NCBI GenBank assembly: GCA_963579625.1
Contig: CAUZHN010000048.1
Span: 1-16,742 of the forward strand
From: JAAXGI01 sp963579625
GTDB taxonomy: Bacteria > Gemmatimonadota > Gemmatimonadetes > Longimicrobiales > Gaopeijiaceae
Reading direction: 5' to 3'
DNA length: 16,742 nucleotides
Shown here piece by piece: positions 1 to 7,432 of this stretch. Numbering within the stretch: the stretch's first letter is position 1; each line of letters opens with the position of its first letter. Below the pieces are notes generated by a model. It searched no databases. It was not told the DNA's origin and saw nothing but the letters and a program-made list of their open reading frames with translations. Made by a program: the position numbers and the translations under genes.

Positions 1-70
1 GTCCGGCCACTGCGAATATCCGGTCAACAAAGCTTCATCGTCCTCCAACGAGCGGCTCGTTCTGGTTCAT
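1..70 (-). pseudogene. 5' end of an unidentified gene, possibly frameshifted, cut by the window edge
   Basis: Just downstream of the DUF4202 stop, the minus strand has a purine-rich ribosome-binding-like stretch (AGGGAAGAG) about 6 nt before an ATG at 68-70. That frame gives MNQNEPLVGGR and then stops. The next frame is open from this point to the window edge and reads LEDDEALLTGYSQWPD from a TTG at 46-48. One extra base near 46-50 would join the well-placed ATG to this open frame. I do not recognise the product. It could be a true frameshift, a sequence error, or a gene starting at the TTG. Only about 16 to 23 codons are visible, so confidence is low. Confidence 0.3.
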
Positions 71-86
71 CAGTCTCTTCCCTTTT

Positions 87-680
87 TCAGCCCTGGAGCA
101 CCTCGGTCATGAGGCGGCTCGCCCCACTGCTCAACTCTAGCGCCAGTGCTGCTGCGTGCCCTCGCTCGCTCATCTTCACCCACACCTTGCGCAGGATCCC
201 AACCAGCTTGTCGTGATCATGGTCTTTGGCGAAATCATCGAAGTAGTGCTCGAGGAAGACGAGGCACACCACATCCTCGAGTATCTGGACCTCAGGATTG
301 CGTTTCAGGCCCTGCTTCCGCAGAAGGTGGGCGACAGTGTCAATGGTTGTAGTGTCGTAGTCTATCTCGGCGAGGAGGTCACTGGCCAGTTTGGCGTGGT
401 GCTGCATGAGCTGAGTCCGCCACTGCCTATAACCCGTACGGCCCTCGGGGTACTCGGAACGGGCTATCTGCCACCGGGCGATGTGCTGGGCGCGGGCCGC
501 CAGCTGCAGTGCTTCCGATGCGCCCGGTTCGAATCGGTCGAGCTGTTCTGACATCCGACGGGCATACACTAATTCCTTCGGCTCACTGACATCTGATACA
601 ACTTCGGTACGTGGATCTCCCGCGTTGATCTGATCAAAACGCTCGAAGGCCCTAGCGAGCCGAGAGGCCGGTTGGTTCAT
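87..680 (-). CDS. DUF4202 family protein
   Basis: This 197-aa protein matches the DUF4202 family over its whole length and has normal family length. The conserved block runs from PKELVYARRMSEQL (about residues 34-47), through RAQHIARW (63-70) and YPEGRTGYRQWR (77-88), to ILEDVVCLVFLEHYFDDF (133-150) and a KMSERGHAAAL segment near the C terminus. The spaced His and acidic residues (H66, H94-H95, E135-D136, E144-H145) resemble an all-helical metal-binding fold of HD type, but that is inference. No reaction has been established that I know of. It is predicted to be cytoplasmic, with no signal peptide or membrane segment. The ATG at 678-680 overlaps the stop of a 13-codon leader ORF, so translation may be coupled. 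It is divergent from the large DUF5916 gene. Confidence 0.88.
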   Translation of the reverse strand: MNQPASRLARAFERFDQINAGDPRTEVVSDVSEPKELVYARRMSEQLDRFEPGASEALQLAARAQHIARWQIARSEYPEGRTGYRQWRTQLMQHHAKLASDLLAEIDYDTTTIDTVAHLLRKQGLKRNPEVQILEDVVCLVFLEHYFDDFAKDHDHDKLVGILRKVWVKMSERGHAAALALELSSGASRLMTEVLQG

Positions 681-718
681 CGTGTCGCTGAAACGGACGC
701 ATCGAAAATAGAACGCAT
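677..718 (-). CDS. Candidate 13-aa leader peptide upstream of the DUF4202 gene
   Basis: The minus strand has a near-perfect Shine-Dalgarno sequence (AGGAGG, 724-729) 5 nt before an ATG at 716-718. This frame encodes MRSIFDASVSATR and ends in a TGA that overlaps the DUF4202 ATG as ATGA. The DUF4202 start itself has no comparable ribosome binding site, so ribosomes may load at the leader and reinitiate. It could instead be the vestige of a longer N terminus. The peptide has no run of one amino acid typical of attenuators. Confidence 0.4.
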   Translation of the reverse strand: MRSIFDASVSATR

Positions 719-840
719 CTGTTCCTCCTTTCCTGAGTTGCTGAGTGGGAATGGAGCAGGTTAGAGACGATCCCGAAACAGGTCAAGAACAGGGCAGGGA
801 GAGGATTGCGGTATTGGAACCCTCTCCTGATGGAGAAGGT

Positions 841-3714
841 ATGCCCGAGGTCGATCGGACTTCTTCCTGTTCTCAAAGAGAGCAAAGAACCCACGTGGCC
901 GTATCCTCAAAGACGCTCACTGAAGTTGCAGAACGATGTTTGGAGTCGTCATCGTTTGCCTTGCCTGCTTTTCTTGTTCTGCTCCTGCTGCCGCTAAGTG
1001 TCCGAGCTCAGGTGGTGGATCCTCGTGAGGGAAGAACCCAATCAGCTGCGCAGAGCGAAGGCATATCCCAATTTGTCTACGACCATGAGTTGGCTCCTCG
1101 AGTGCAGGCTGTCCGTACCAACATTGCCATCGATCTGAATGGTCGTCTTGATGAGGCGGTGTGGGCTGAGACACCTCCGGTAACGGTTTTCATCCAGGAG
1201 GACCCCGCTGAAGGAGAGCTCGGAACCCAGAACACTGAGTTCCGAGTGGTCTACGATGATGGCGCGATCTATATCGGGGCGATGCTCTACGACACTCATC
1301 CCATTACGACCCGGCTCGCGCGACGTGATGCCAGGCGGGGCGACTTCGATTTCATCGTGGTTAGTTTGGATAGCTTTCACGATCATGAAACAGTTTATCG
1401 GTTCAATGTTAACCCGTCCGGTACGAGGAATGACGCTGTTTCCGCGGGCGGTGGTGGCGGAGGCAGAGGGGATTCTTCCTGGGATCCAGTCTGGGATGTG
1501 GCCACAGAGATCACTGATGTGGGGTGGTCAGCGGAGATGCGGATCCCGTTTAGTCAGCTTCGCTTCAGGCCCGATGAGGAGCAGGTGTGGGGCATCGAAC
1601 TCAAGAGGAACATCCACCGAAACCAGGAGCAAGTAGCATTTCCCTTCATACCGACATTGGAGCGGGGAGGGGCATCCCGGTTCGCACATCTCGATGGGAT
1701 CGAGGGAATCGAGCCCGGTCAAAGGTTAGAACTCCTGCCCTACATGGCCGGTCGTGGTGAGTATCTCCAGCTGGCAGATCCAGCTGGCATCGATTTCGGC
1801 AACCCATTTCAGACTGGGTCAGACTATTTTGCAGCCACCGGTCTGGACCTCAAATACCGGCTGGCCCCTAACGTCACGCTAGATGCTACTGTGAACCCGG
1901 ATTTCGGCCAGATTGAGCTGGATCCCTCGGTGATCAACCTTACGGCATTCGAGACCCGGTACCAGGAGCGGCGGCCGTTCTTTGTCGAAGGTGCGGACAT
2001 CTTTCGCTTTGGGGAAGGTGGCCCGGGGGGAAGCACGGGTCGTGCACCCCAGTTGCTGTACTCTCGTCGAATCGGCCGATCGCCTTCCGGCTCGGTACCG
2101 TCCGAGGCGGTGTTCTCGAATGTAGCTCCTGCAACGACAATTCTTGGCGCTGGAAAGGTCACCGGGAGAGTGGGAGATGGTTGGTCGCTTGGAATCCTCG
2201 AAACCGTCACTGCCCGGGAGATTGCGGATTACGTAGATGTCGAGCAGACACGGGATGAAGCCGTGGTCGAACCTGCGGCGAATTACCTGGTTGGGAGGAT
2301 CCGTAGACAGATCAGGGGTGGAGAAACGCGATTTGGACTTCTAGGAACAGCTGTGAACCGGGATCTTCCGGGGACGGATATGGGTGGCCGTCTTCACTCG
2401 GCAGCGTACTCGGGGGGCGCGGATTTTGCCCATGAGTGGTCAAATCGCACCTACTTTATTAGCAGTACGTTTGCGGTGAGCCATGTGGAAGGGGATGCCG
2501 CTGCCATCACACGTACACAAAAGTCCTCCACTCGTTACTATCACCGTCCCGATGCGGACCACCTGAATCTGGACCCGAGTGCTACTTCGTTATCTGGATA
2601 CTACGGGGCATTCACCGTTACGAAACAGGCTGGGGCTTTTGGCGCGAGGTTCGCGACGGCTGCTGCAAGCCCAGGATACGAAGTCAACGACCTCGGATTC
2701 CAGTCTGCCTCGGACCGCCTCATTGTGGACACGAACTTCAGCTACAATCAGCCGAATCCGGGTCGGATCCTGAGGCAATGGAGTACCCGAGGTAGCCCAG
2801 ACGCCGTGTGGAATTATGCTGGTGATCGTATCTGGACCGAGGTGAACTACAATCTCACTTGGGAGTTCTTGAACTACTGGGGTGCAGGCTTCAGGCTCGC
2901 CTACAATCCTCCGCATGACGACGATCGGTTGACTCGTGGGGGACCAATAGCCCGGACCCCGCGCCGCTTCGGAGGAATCGTAAACTTCCACTCAGATAGC
3001 AGGCGAGTGGCGGTCGGCCGATTTAATTACCAGTGGGCTAAAGACGATGCGGGCGGGCGGAATAATAGTATCAGGTTCAATCTCACGGCGAGCCCCAGCG
3101 AAGCTCTCGAAATACGCCTTGGGCCTGCGCTCAATTGGCGTCACGAATTAGCACAGTATATCACCTCAGTAGATGACCCTCTCGCGACCGAAACCTATGG
3201 CCGTCGCTACATCTTCGGCGGACTTGATCAGACGACCGTCTCGATTGATGCGAGGGTGAACATGACGTTCACGCCCAATCTCTCATTCCAACTCTACGCC
3301 GAGCCCTTCATTTCTACTGGCGACTACAGGGGGCTGAAGGAGTTCGAGCAGCCGGGGACGTTCAGTTTTCTTGAGTACGGGACAGATATCGGCACTGTTT
3401 TACCTGGACCGGAGGGAGGCTCCATCACCGATCCGGATGGAGATGGACCGGCTCGGCCCTTCGTCTTGTCAGACCAGGATTTCAGTTACCGCAGCCTTTT
3501 CGGGAATGCTGTGCTGCGGTGGGAATGGAGGCAAGGGTCGACCCTGTTCTTTGTCTGGCAGCAGAGACGCATCAATTCTCTCACTGGGCATGGTCTCAAT
3601 GACGCTGATGAGTGGGTGGGTGACTTCGATCTGAACCGTGACGTGGGTGACATGTTTAGCGCCCGTCCAGACAACATCTTCATGCTCAAAGTCAGCTACT
3701 GGCTGAATCCCTGA
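841..3714 (+). CDS. DUF5916 family secreted/outer-membrane protein with N-terminal CBM9-like domain
   Basis: About 957 aa from the ATG at 841, which has GGAG 5 nt upstream. The open frame begins at 745, and GTG 895 is another possible start giving a 38-residue signal peptide. A hydrophobic core (ALPAFLVLLLLPL) ending SVRA before QVVDP is a good signal peptidase I site near residue 56. After it comes a carbohydrate-binding-module-9-like region (about residues 85-295) opening with LNGRLDEAVW and containing the family's RFNVNPSGTRND and MRIPFSQLRF strings and a glycine-rich loop. The rest alternates aromatic and polar residues (NPDFGQIELDPSVINLTAFETRYQERRPFFVEG, then many YxL/FxY strands), ending KVSYWLNP, as in DUF5916 beta-barrels. 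Such proteins are thought to sit in the outer membrane, and the ligand is unknown. The gene is single, divergent from DUF4202 and convergent with DUF1015. The long, polar segment before the signal core is odd and makes the start uncertain. Confidence 0.88.
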   Translation: MPEVDRTSSCSQREQRTHVAVSSKTLTEVAERCLESSSFALPAFLVLLLLPLSVRAQVVDPREGRTQSAAQSEGISQFVYDHELAPRVQAVRTNIAIDLNGRLDEAVWAETPPVTVFIQEDPAEGELGTQNTEFRVVYDDGAIYIGAMLYDTHPITTRLARRDARRGDFDFIVVSLDSFHDHETVYRFNVNPSGTRNDAVSAGGGGGGRGDSSWDPVWDVATEITDVGWSAEMRIPFSQLRFRPDEEQVWGIELKRNIHRNQEQVAFPFIPTLERGGASRFAHLDGIEGIEPGQRLELLPYMAGRGEYLQLADPAGIDFGNPFQTGSDYFAATGLDLKYRLAPNVTLDATVNPDFGQIELDPSVINLTAFETRYQERRPFFVEGADIFRFGEGGPGGSTGRAPQLLYSRRIGRSPSGSVPSEAVFSNVAPATTILGAGKVTGRVGDGWSLGILETVTAREIADYVDVEQTRDEAVVEPAANYLVGRIRRQIRGGETRFGLLGTAVNRDLPGTDMGGRLHSAAYSGGADFAHEWSNRTYFISSTFAVSHVEGDAAAITRTQKSSTRYYHRPDADHLNLDPSATSLSGYYGAFTVTKQAGAFGARFATAAASPGYEVNDLGFQSASDRLIVDTNFSYNQPNPGRILRQWSTRGSPDAVWNYAGDRIWTEVNYNLTWEFLNYWGAGFRLAYNPPHDDDRLTRGGPIARTPRRFGGIVNFHSDSRRVAVGRFNYQWAKDDAGGRNNSIRFNLTASPSEALEIRLGPALNWRHELAQYITSVDDPLATETYGRRYIFGGLDQTTVSIDARVNMTFTPNLSFQLYAEPFISTGDYRGLKEFEQPGTFSFLEYGTDIGTVLPGPEGGSITDPDGDGPARPFVLSDQDFSYRSLFGNAVLRWEWRQGSTLFFVWQQRRINSLTGHGLNDADEWVGDFDLNRDVGDMFSARPDNIFMLKVSYWLNP

Positions 3715-3829
3715 TTCCCTCTCTCAAGGCTGGGGTTATCATCTCGCCCTGCCGGGCAGGAAGGGTGGAGACACAAGCGTTCCAGTACGCGCTTGCCCAG
3801 CTCTCGGCCATCAACTGACAGAGGCTAGT

Positions 3830-3848
3830 TGTTCCCCTGGGGGGAACA
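3830..3848. terminator. Hairpin between convergent genes
   Basis: An 8-bp perfect stem (TGTTCCCC with GGGGAACA) and a 3-base loop lie between the convergent DUF5916 and DUF1015 stops. No T-tract follows on either strand, so this may be a transcript-end stabiliser or a weak bidirectional terminator rather than a classic intrinsic one. Confidence 0.35.
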
Positions 3849-3875
3849 GGGTTGAGGGTCTGCATCGACAACCGC

Positions 3876-5123
3876 CTAGACGTCCAGCAACGCCATTACC
3901 AACCCACTCCGGACCTTTGGCTCGAACCAGGTCGATTTGGGCGGCATCAGTCGGTTCTGGCGGCACACCTTGATGAACTCGTCCATGGTGACCGCCGGAA
4001 GTGTCACGGCGTATGTCTCCCTCCCTTCGTCCACCTCCATTTGCAGCCATGCCGTGTCCTTGTTGGCACCGACGAAGGTAAGCCGGTCGTCGCCGGCGTC
4101 GGAAATCCCAAAGACGTGCGCGAAGAGGTTTTTGTGGACGATGCCGTAGTCGATGGCCTCTGCCGCGTCGTCCGGATCGAACGTGCCCGGAAGCGGTTTT
4201 AAGCGCAGCCATCCGATGTCAGGAGCATAGAGACCGATCTCATGGGTCTTGGTAGGTTGATAAAAGTCCGCTGCGGTGGGTGTATCGAGGTCGAACCTTT
4301 CCCGTATGGCAGCCGTCAGTCGATCCGTAGGAAGTGGTGAAATCCGTACGAGTCGGTTGTACGGCTGGATGCCCAACGTACGAGCGGGAAAGAAGACGCT
4401 CAGGAAATGTTCGTTACCGAGCATAGCGGCGGCCGCGCTCCTGTGGTTCCCGTCGGCCACATACGCCTGCGGCTCTTCTAGGAGGAGTTCTTGCAACCGC
4501 TGGATGGCCTGCTCGTCAGTGACGATCCACACACGGTGCTGGTTGCCATGTTGATCGAGCACCTCAAAGTCCGGCGGAGCGCCGTCGGCGTGGGCCTCCA
4601 AGTGGCTCTGGAATTCGCCCGATGCGTCATCGACGCAATTATTCACCATGCCGATGATTGCTTGGGTGGCCTCTATCAAGTCTGCTCGGCCCCGTGCCTT
4701 CGGCTCACGAATGCCCTCGTTCCGGATGATGGTCCCCTGCGGGGTCGCGTCAGTCCGAAGTTCGTCGGTACGAGCCATGCCGCCGAGACCGATTTGGCGC
4801 ACTTCCGGTCGGTTGGGGTCTTCGATCTCATAGACCCAGAGGATGTCACGCACCTCCTCCGTTAGCTCGCTTGTCTTGAGGTCCTCCATCTGGGTGCTCG
4901 CATTGGCCAATGCAGCCTGGGAATCGCGAACACCGATGGTTTCAAGCGAGCGCGCGTGGCAATGAGCCATTGTCACGCGCAGCACACTCATGGGATTATC
5001 CTGAAGGAGTGTCCAAATTTCGTGATCGCCCTGGAATTCGTCGTAGTTCGGGGCGCTAACACGGGCGGCTGAAGCCGCATCGATTGGGACGAGGGCGCGG
5101 TGGACCGGAGTGATCGTGATCAT
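3876..5123 (-). CDS. DUF1015 family protein
   Basis: A 415-aa cytoplasmic protein of normal length for DUF1015 (COG4198). Diagnostic features are an N-terminal PVHRALVP region, VYEI (97-100), an IIRNEGIREPKARGR segment (131-145) equivalent to the family's RTExT stretch, the signature VADGNHR (222-228) and the C-terminal MPPKSTWFEPKVRSGLV (393-409). The DGxHR motif recalls the nucleotide-handling loop of ParB/sulfiredoxin-fold proteins, including free serine kinases. A kinase or hydrolase role is therefore possible but unproven. DGNHR instead of the more usual DGHHR is a small change. The ATG at 5121-5123 has no strong ribosome binding site. It overlaps, as ATGA, the stop of a dubious 63-codon upstream frame. 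The gene is alone, convergent with DUF5916 and divergent from ilvD, so no partner pathway is evident. Confidence 0.85.
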   Translation of the reverse strand: MITITPVHRALVPIDAASAARVSAPNYDEFQGDHEIWTLLQDNPMSVLRVTMAHCHARSLETIGVRDSQAALANASTQMEDLKTSELTEEVRDILWVYEIEDPNRPEVRQIGLGGMARTDELRTDATPQGTIIRNEGIREPKARGRADLIEATQAIIGMVNNCVDDASGEFQSHLEAHADGAPPDFEVLDQHGNQHRVWIVTDEQAIQRLQELLLEEPQAYVADGNHRSAAAAMLGNEHFLSVFFPARTLGIQPYNRLVRISPLPTDRLTAAIRERFDLDTPTAADFYQPTKTHEIGLYAPDIGWLRLKPLPGTFDPDDAAEAIDYGIVHKNLFAHVFGISDAGDDRLTFVGANKDTAWLQMEVDEGRETYAVTLPAVTMDEFIKVCRQNRLMPPKSTWFEPKVRSGLVMALLDV

Positions 5124-5426
5124 AAGATTGGTGACAGATTCCCGGGGCCTTCTTCTATAACGGGACGGGCCTTGTCTTCCATTTCAAAGCGATGGGCTGA
5201 AAACTGGCTTAGCCAAAGCCCTATTTGGCCGAGGGTCGGATAGATTGTTTTGTCGAACTCCCCCGAGAGCACTGTCGAAGTCAAATACGACCATGGATAT
5301 GTGCCTGCCATTCATCTTTTGAAAGGTGCAGCAACCAACATCGTTCTAGGTCTTTGCCAACCTCTCCAGATCAGGGGGTCTATAGAGCATTAGATTATGA
5401 CTCCACCGGAGACGAGCCCAGACTAC
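5124..5426. other. Divergent intergenic region between the DUF1015 gene and ilvD
   Basis: About 300 bp before the ilvD promoter carry no gene I can defend. A TATAGA hexamer on the minus strand (5154-5159) could be a -10 element for the DUF1015 gene, but its -35 match is poor. I looked for a branched-chain leader peptide or T-box-like structure ahead of ilvD and did not see one. Confidence 0.4.
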
Positions 5427-5455
5427 TTGGCCACTTCGCCAACAGCACATAAAAT
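5427..5455 (+). promoter_or_regulatory. Sigma70-type promoter for ilvD
   Basis: TTGGCC (5427-5432), a 17-base spacer and TAAAAT (5450-5455) form a good sigma70-like promoter. Its predicted start near 5462 leaves a leader of roughly 40 nt before the ATG at 5502. The promoter lies inside the longer open frame that begins at 5397, which argues that ilvD starts at 5502. Confidence 0.55.
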
Positions 5456-5501
5456 TGATACCCCCGACAGATACCCATCTCCCTCCTTTCCGGACCACTT
5501 A

Positions 5502-7181
5502 ATGTCGCAAAAGCTGAATCGGTTCAGCTCCCGAATCACTGAGCCTCGATCCCAAGGTGCATCACAGGCAATGCTCTACGGTACGGGTCTGACGGCGGAA
5601 GCGATGGCAAAACCGCAGATCGGAATAGCCAGTGTTTGGTGGGAGGGCAATACCTGCAATATGCATCTCAATGACCTTTCTGCCGAAGTGAAGAAGGGTG
5701 TGATCCAGGCTGGTATGGTGGGCATGCGTTTCAACACCATCGGTGTATCCGACGGGATCTCGATGGGCACCGAAGGAATGAGCTTTTCACTTCAGTCTCG
5801 AGATCTGATTGCGGATTCCATCGAGACGGTGATGGGTGCACAGTGGTACGATGCGAATATTTCGATCCCTGGTTGTGACAAAAACATGCCCGGTTGCGTG
5901 ATCGCGATGGGCAGGTTGAACCGTCCCTCTCTAATGATCTATGGAGGAACGATCCGGGCCGGTCATAGCCGGGGTCGGACGCTCGACATTGTCTCAGCAT
6001 TTCAGAGCTATGGTGAGTTCCTCTCCCACGGAATCGACGACGAGACCCGCCAAGACATTGTTAGGCACTCGTGCCCTGGTGCGGGGGCATGTGGGGGAAT
6101 GTACACGGCCAACACGATGGCTTGTGCCATTGAGGCGCTCGGGATGTCACTTCCATACAGTTCGTCGACACCCGCGGACGATCCAATCAAAAAGCAAGAA
6201 TGCGTGCGGGCTGGAGAGGCAATCCGCCAGCTCCTCGAGCTAGATTTGAAGCCCCGAGATATCATGACCCGGGAGGCGTTCGAGAACGCGATGGTTGTTG
6301 TTATGGCGCTCGGTGGCTCTACGAATGCTGTCCTGCATCTCATCGCGATGGCCCGTGCTGTCGAAGTTCCGCTCTCGCTAGATGACTTCCAGGCAGTAAG
6401 TGATCGAATCCCGCTCCTGGGCGATCTGAAGCCATCTGGACGCTATGTGATGGAGGATCTCCACCGTGTTGGTGGGACCCCGGGGTTGATGAAGCTTCTT
6501 CTTTCCGAGGGCCTCATCGAGGGGGACTGTAGGACCGTCACTGGACGTACAATCGCAGAGAATCAGGCCGGAGTTCAATGGCTCACCGAAGGACAAGACG
6601 TAATCCGCCCGATCTCTGATCCGATCAAGTCCACGGGTCATATCACTATCCTACGGGGCAACCTCGCGCCTGGAGGTGCCGTTGCGAAGATCACGGGGAA
6701 GGAAGGACTACGTTTCGAGGGTCCAGCGAGAATCTTCGACTCAGAAGAGGAGATGCTATCGGCACTCGAAAGGGAAGAGATTCAGAAAGGAGACGTCATT
6801 GTCATCCGTTACGAGGGACCGAAGGGTGGGCCGGGAATGCCGGAAATGTTAACCCCCACTTCCGCGATCGTCGGGGCCGGACTTGGGGAGCATGTGGCGC
6901 TTCTGACTGACGGACGGTTCTCGGGAGGATCTCACGGGTTTCTCATTGGCCATGTTGTTCCAGAAGCCCAAGAAGGTGGTCCCCTCGCGTTCATCCGGAA
7001 CGGTGACCGGATTGAGATCGACGCTGAAGCCAAGACACTCTCGGTGGATCTGACCCCCGAAGAGTTAGATCAGCGGAAATCTGAGTGGTTGATGCCGGAA
7101 TACAAAGTGAGGCGGGGTACTCTGGCTCGGTACATCCACACGGTGAAAGATGCCTCGCACGGTTGCGTGACTGACGAGTGA
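5502..7181 (+). CDS. ilvD: Dihydroxy-acid dehydratase
   Basis: 559 aa from the ATG at 5502, the usual IlvD length. The start KLNRFSSRITEPRSQGASQAMLYGTGL is canonical, whereas the frame upstream to 5397 has no family similarity. IlvD dehydrates 2,3-dihydroxy-3-methylbutanoate and its ethyl homologue to the 2-oxo acids for valine, isoleucine and, via ketoisovalerate, leucine and pantothenate. Visible features are VWWEGNTCNMHL (Cys52), PGCDKNMPGC (Cys125, Asp126 and Lys127, the lysine carbamylated in the family), CPGAGACGGMYTANTMAC (Cys197) and the C-terminal GRFSGGSHGFLIGHVVPEA holding the catalytic serine region. Cys52, Cys125 and Cys197 are the expected Fe-S ligands. It stands alone; no other ilv or leu gene is in the window. 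Confidence 0.97.
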   Translation: MSQKLNRFSSRITEPRSQGASQAMLYGTGLTAEAMAKPQIGIASVWWEGNTCNMHLNDLSAEVKKGVIQAGMVGMRFNTIGVSDGISMGTEGMSFSLQSRDLIADSIETVMGAQWYDANISIPGCDKNMPGCVIAMGRLNRPSLMIYGGTIRAGHSRGRTLDIVSAFQSYGEFLSHGIDDETRQDIVRHSCPGAGACGGMYTANTMACAIEALGMSLPYSSSTPADDPIKKQECVRAGEAIRQLLELDLKPRDIMTREAFENAMVVVMALGGSTNAVLHLIAMARAVEVPLSLDDFQAVSDRIPLLGDLKPSGRYVMEDLHRVGGTPGLMKLLLSEGLIEGDCRTVTGRTIAENQAGVQWLTEGQDVIRPISDPIKSTGHITILRGNLAPGGAVAKITGKEGLRFEGPARIFDSEEEMLSALEREEIQKGDVIVIRYEGPKGGPGMPEMLTPTSAIVGAGLGEHVALLTDGRFSGGSHGFLIGHVVPEAQEGGPLAFIRNGDRIEIDAEAKTLSVDLTPEELDQRKSEWLMPEYKVRRGTLARYIHTVKDASHGCVTDE

Positions 7182-7241
7182 GATGCCGCTCGCAGTTCAG
7201 TGGGAACAATTCCACCAGCCAAGAATTATTTTTGCCACGAA

Positions 7242-7257
7242 AAAGAGTCGACTCTTT
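7242..7257. repeat. 16-bp perfect palindrome downstream of ilvD
   Basis: AAAGAGTCGACTCTTT is its own reverse complement. It lies 60 bp after the ilvD stop. With no loop it is a better candidate for a dimeric protein-binding site than for a terminator, but no regulator is nearby. Confidence 0.4.
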
Positions 7258-7302
7258 CTACGGAACGGAACTATTGTAGACTCAAGAGGTCACTGGTGCC
7301 CC

Positions 7303-7341
7303 AAAGAAAAAGCCCTCTAGGCGTGTCAACGCTTGGAGGGC
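7303..7341 (-). terminator. Strong rho-independent terminator (minus strand)
   Basis: A 13-bp stem with two G-U pairs (7312-7324 with 7329-7341) and a GTCA loop is followed on the minus strand by TTTTTCTTT (7311 to 7303). It is correctly placed to terminate the tRNA-like sequence and glycosyltransferase transcript coming from the right. It is probably the original terminator of the tRNA-Arg gene. Confidence 0.85.
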
Positions 7342-7355
7342 CTCATCTTATGAAG

Positions 7356-7402
7356 TGCGCCCGACAGAATTCGAACCTGTGACCTCGTGCCCCGGAGGCA
7401 TT
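7356..7402 (-). pseudogene. 3' half of a tRNA-Arg(CCG); 5' half not recognisable
   Basis: Read on the minus strand, this has an anticodon-loop-like CTCCGGG (anticodon CCG), AGGTC as variable region, a perfect T-arm (ACAGG, loop TTCGAAT, TCTGT) and an acceptor 3' strand CGGGCGC with discriminator A, closely resembling bacterial tRNA-Arg. Three base pairs of the anticodon stem are kept. No matching 5' acceptor strand or D-arm is found upstream, where the glycosyltransferase stop codon already lies at 7433-7435. CCA is not encoded. An intrinsic terminator follows. It is most likely a truncated or rearranged tRNA gene or an attachment-site remnant. A functional but aberrant tRNA is less likely. 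Confidence 0.6.
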
Positions 7403-7432
7403 CGGTGGCCCTGCCCTGATCCTAGGACGTAG

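Noticed and set aside
527..538. GGTTCGAAT string resembling a tRNA T-loop inside DUF4202
   Set aside because: No stem or acceptor around it; a chance match within a coding region.
156..551. 131-codon plus-strand frame opposite the DUF4202 gene
   Set aside because: It is antisense to a well-conserved family protein and has no motif of its own.
3755..3770. GC-rich short hairpin (CCTGC/GCAGG) after the DUF5916 gene
   Set aside because: Only 5 bp with no T-tract; not enough for a terminator.
5120..5311. 63-codon minus-strand frame whose stop overlaps the DUF1015 ATG as ATGA
   Set aside because: It has no ribosome binding site, no recognisable motif and a chance-like composition. The overlap alone is weak evidence.
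5397..5501. N-terminal extension of the ilvD frame
   Set aside because: It contains the predicted promoter and no family similarity; IlvD similarity begins exactly at the ATG at 5502.
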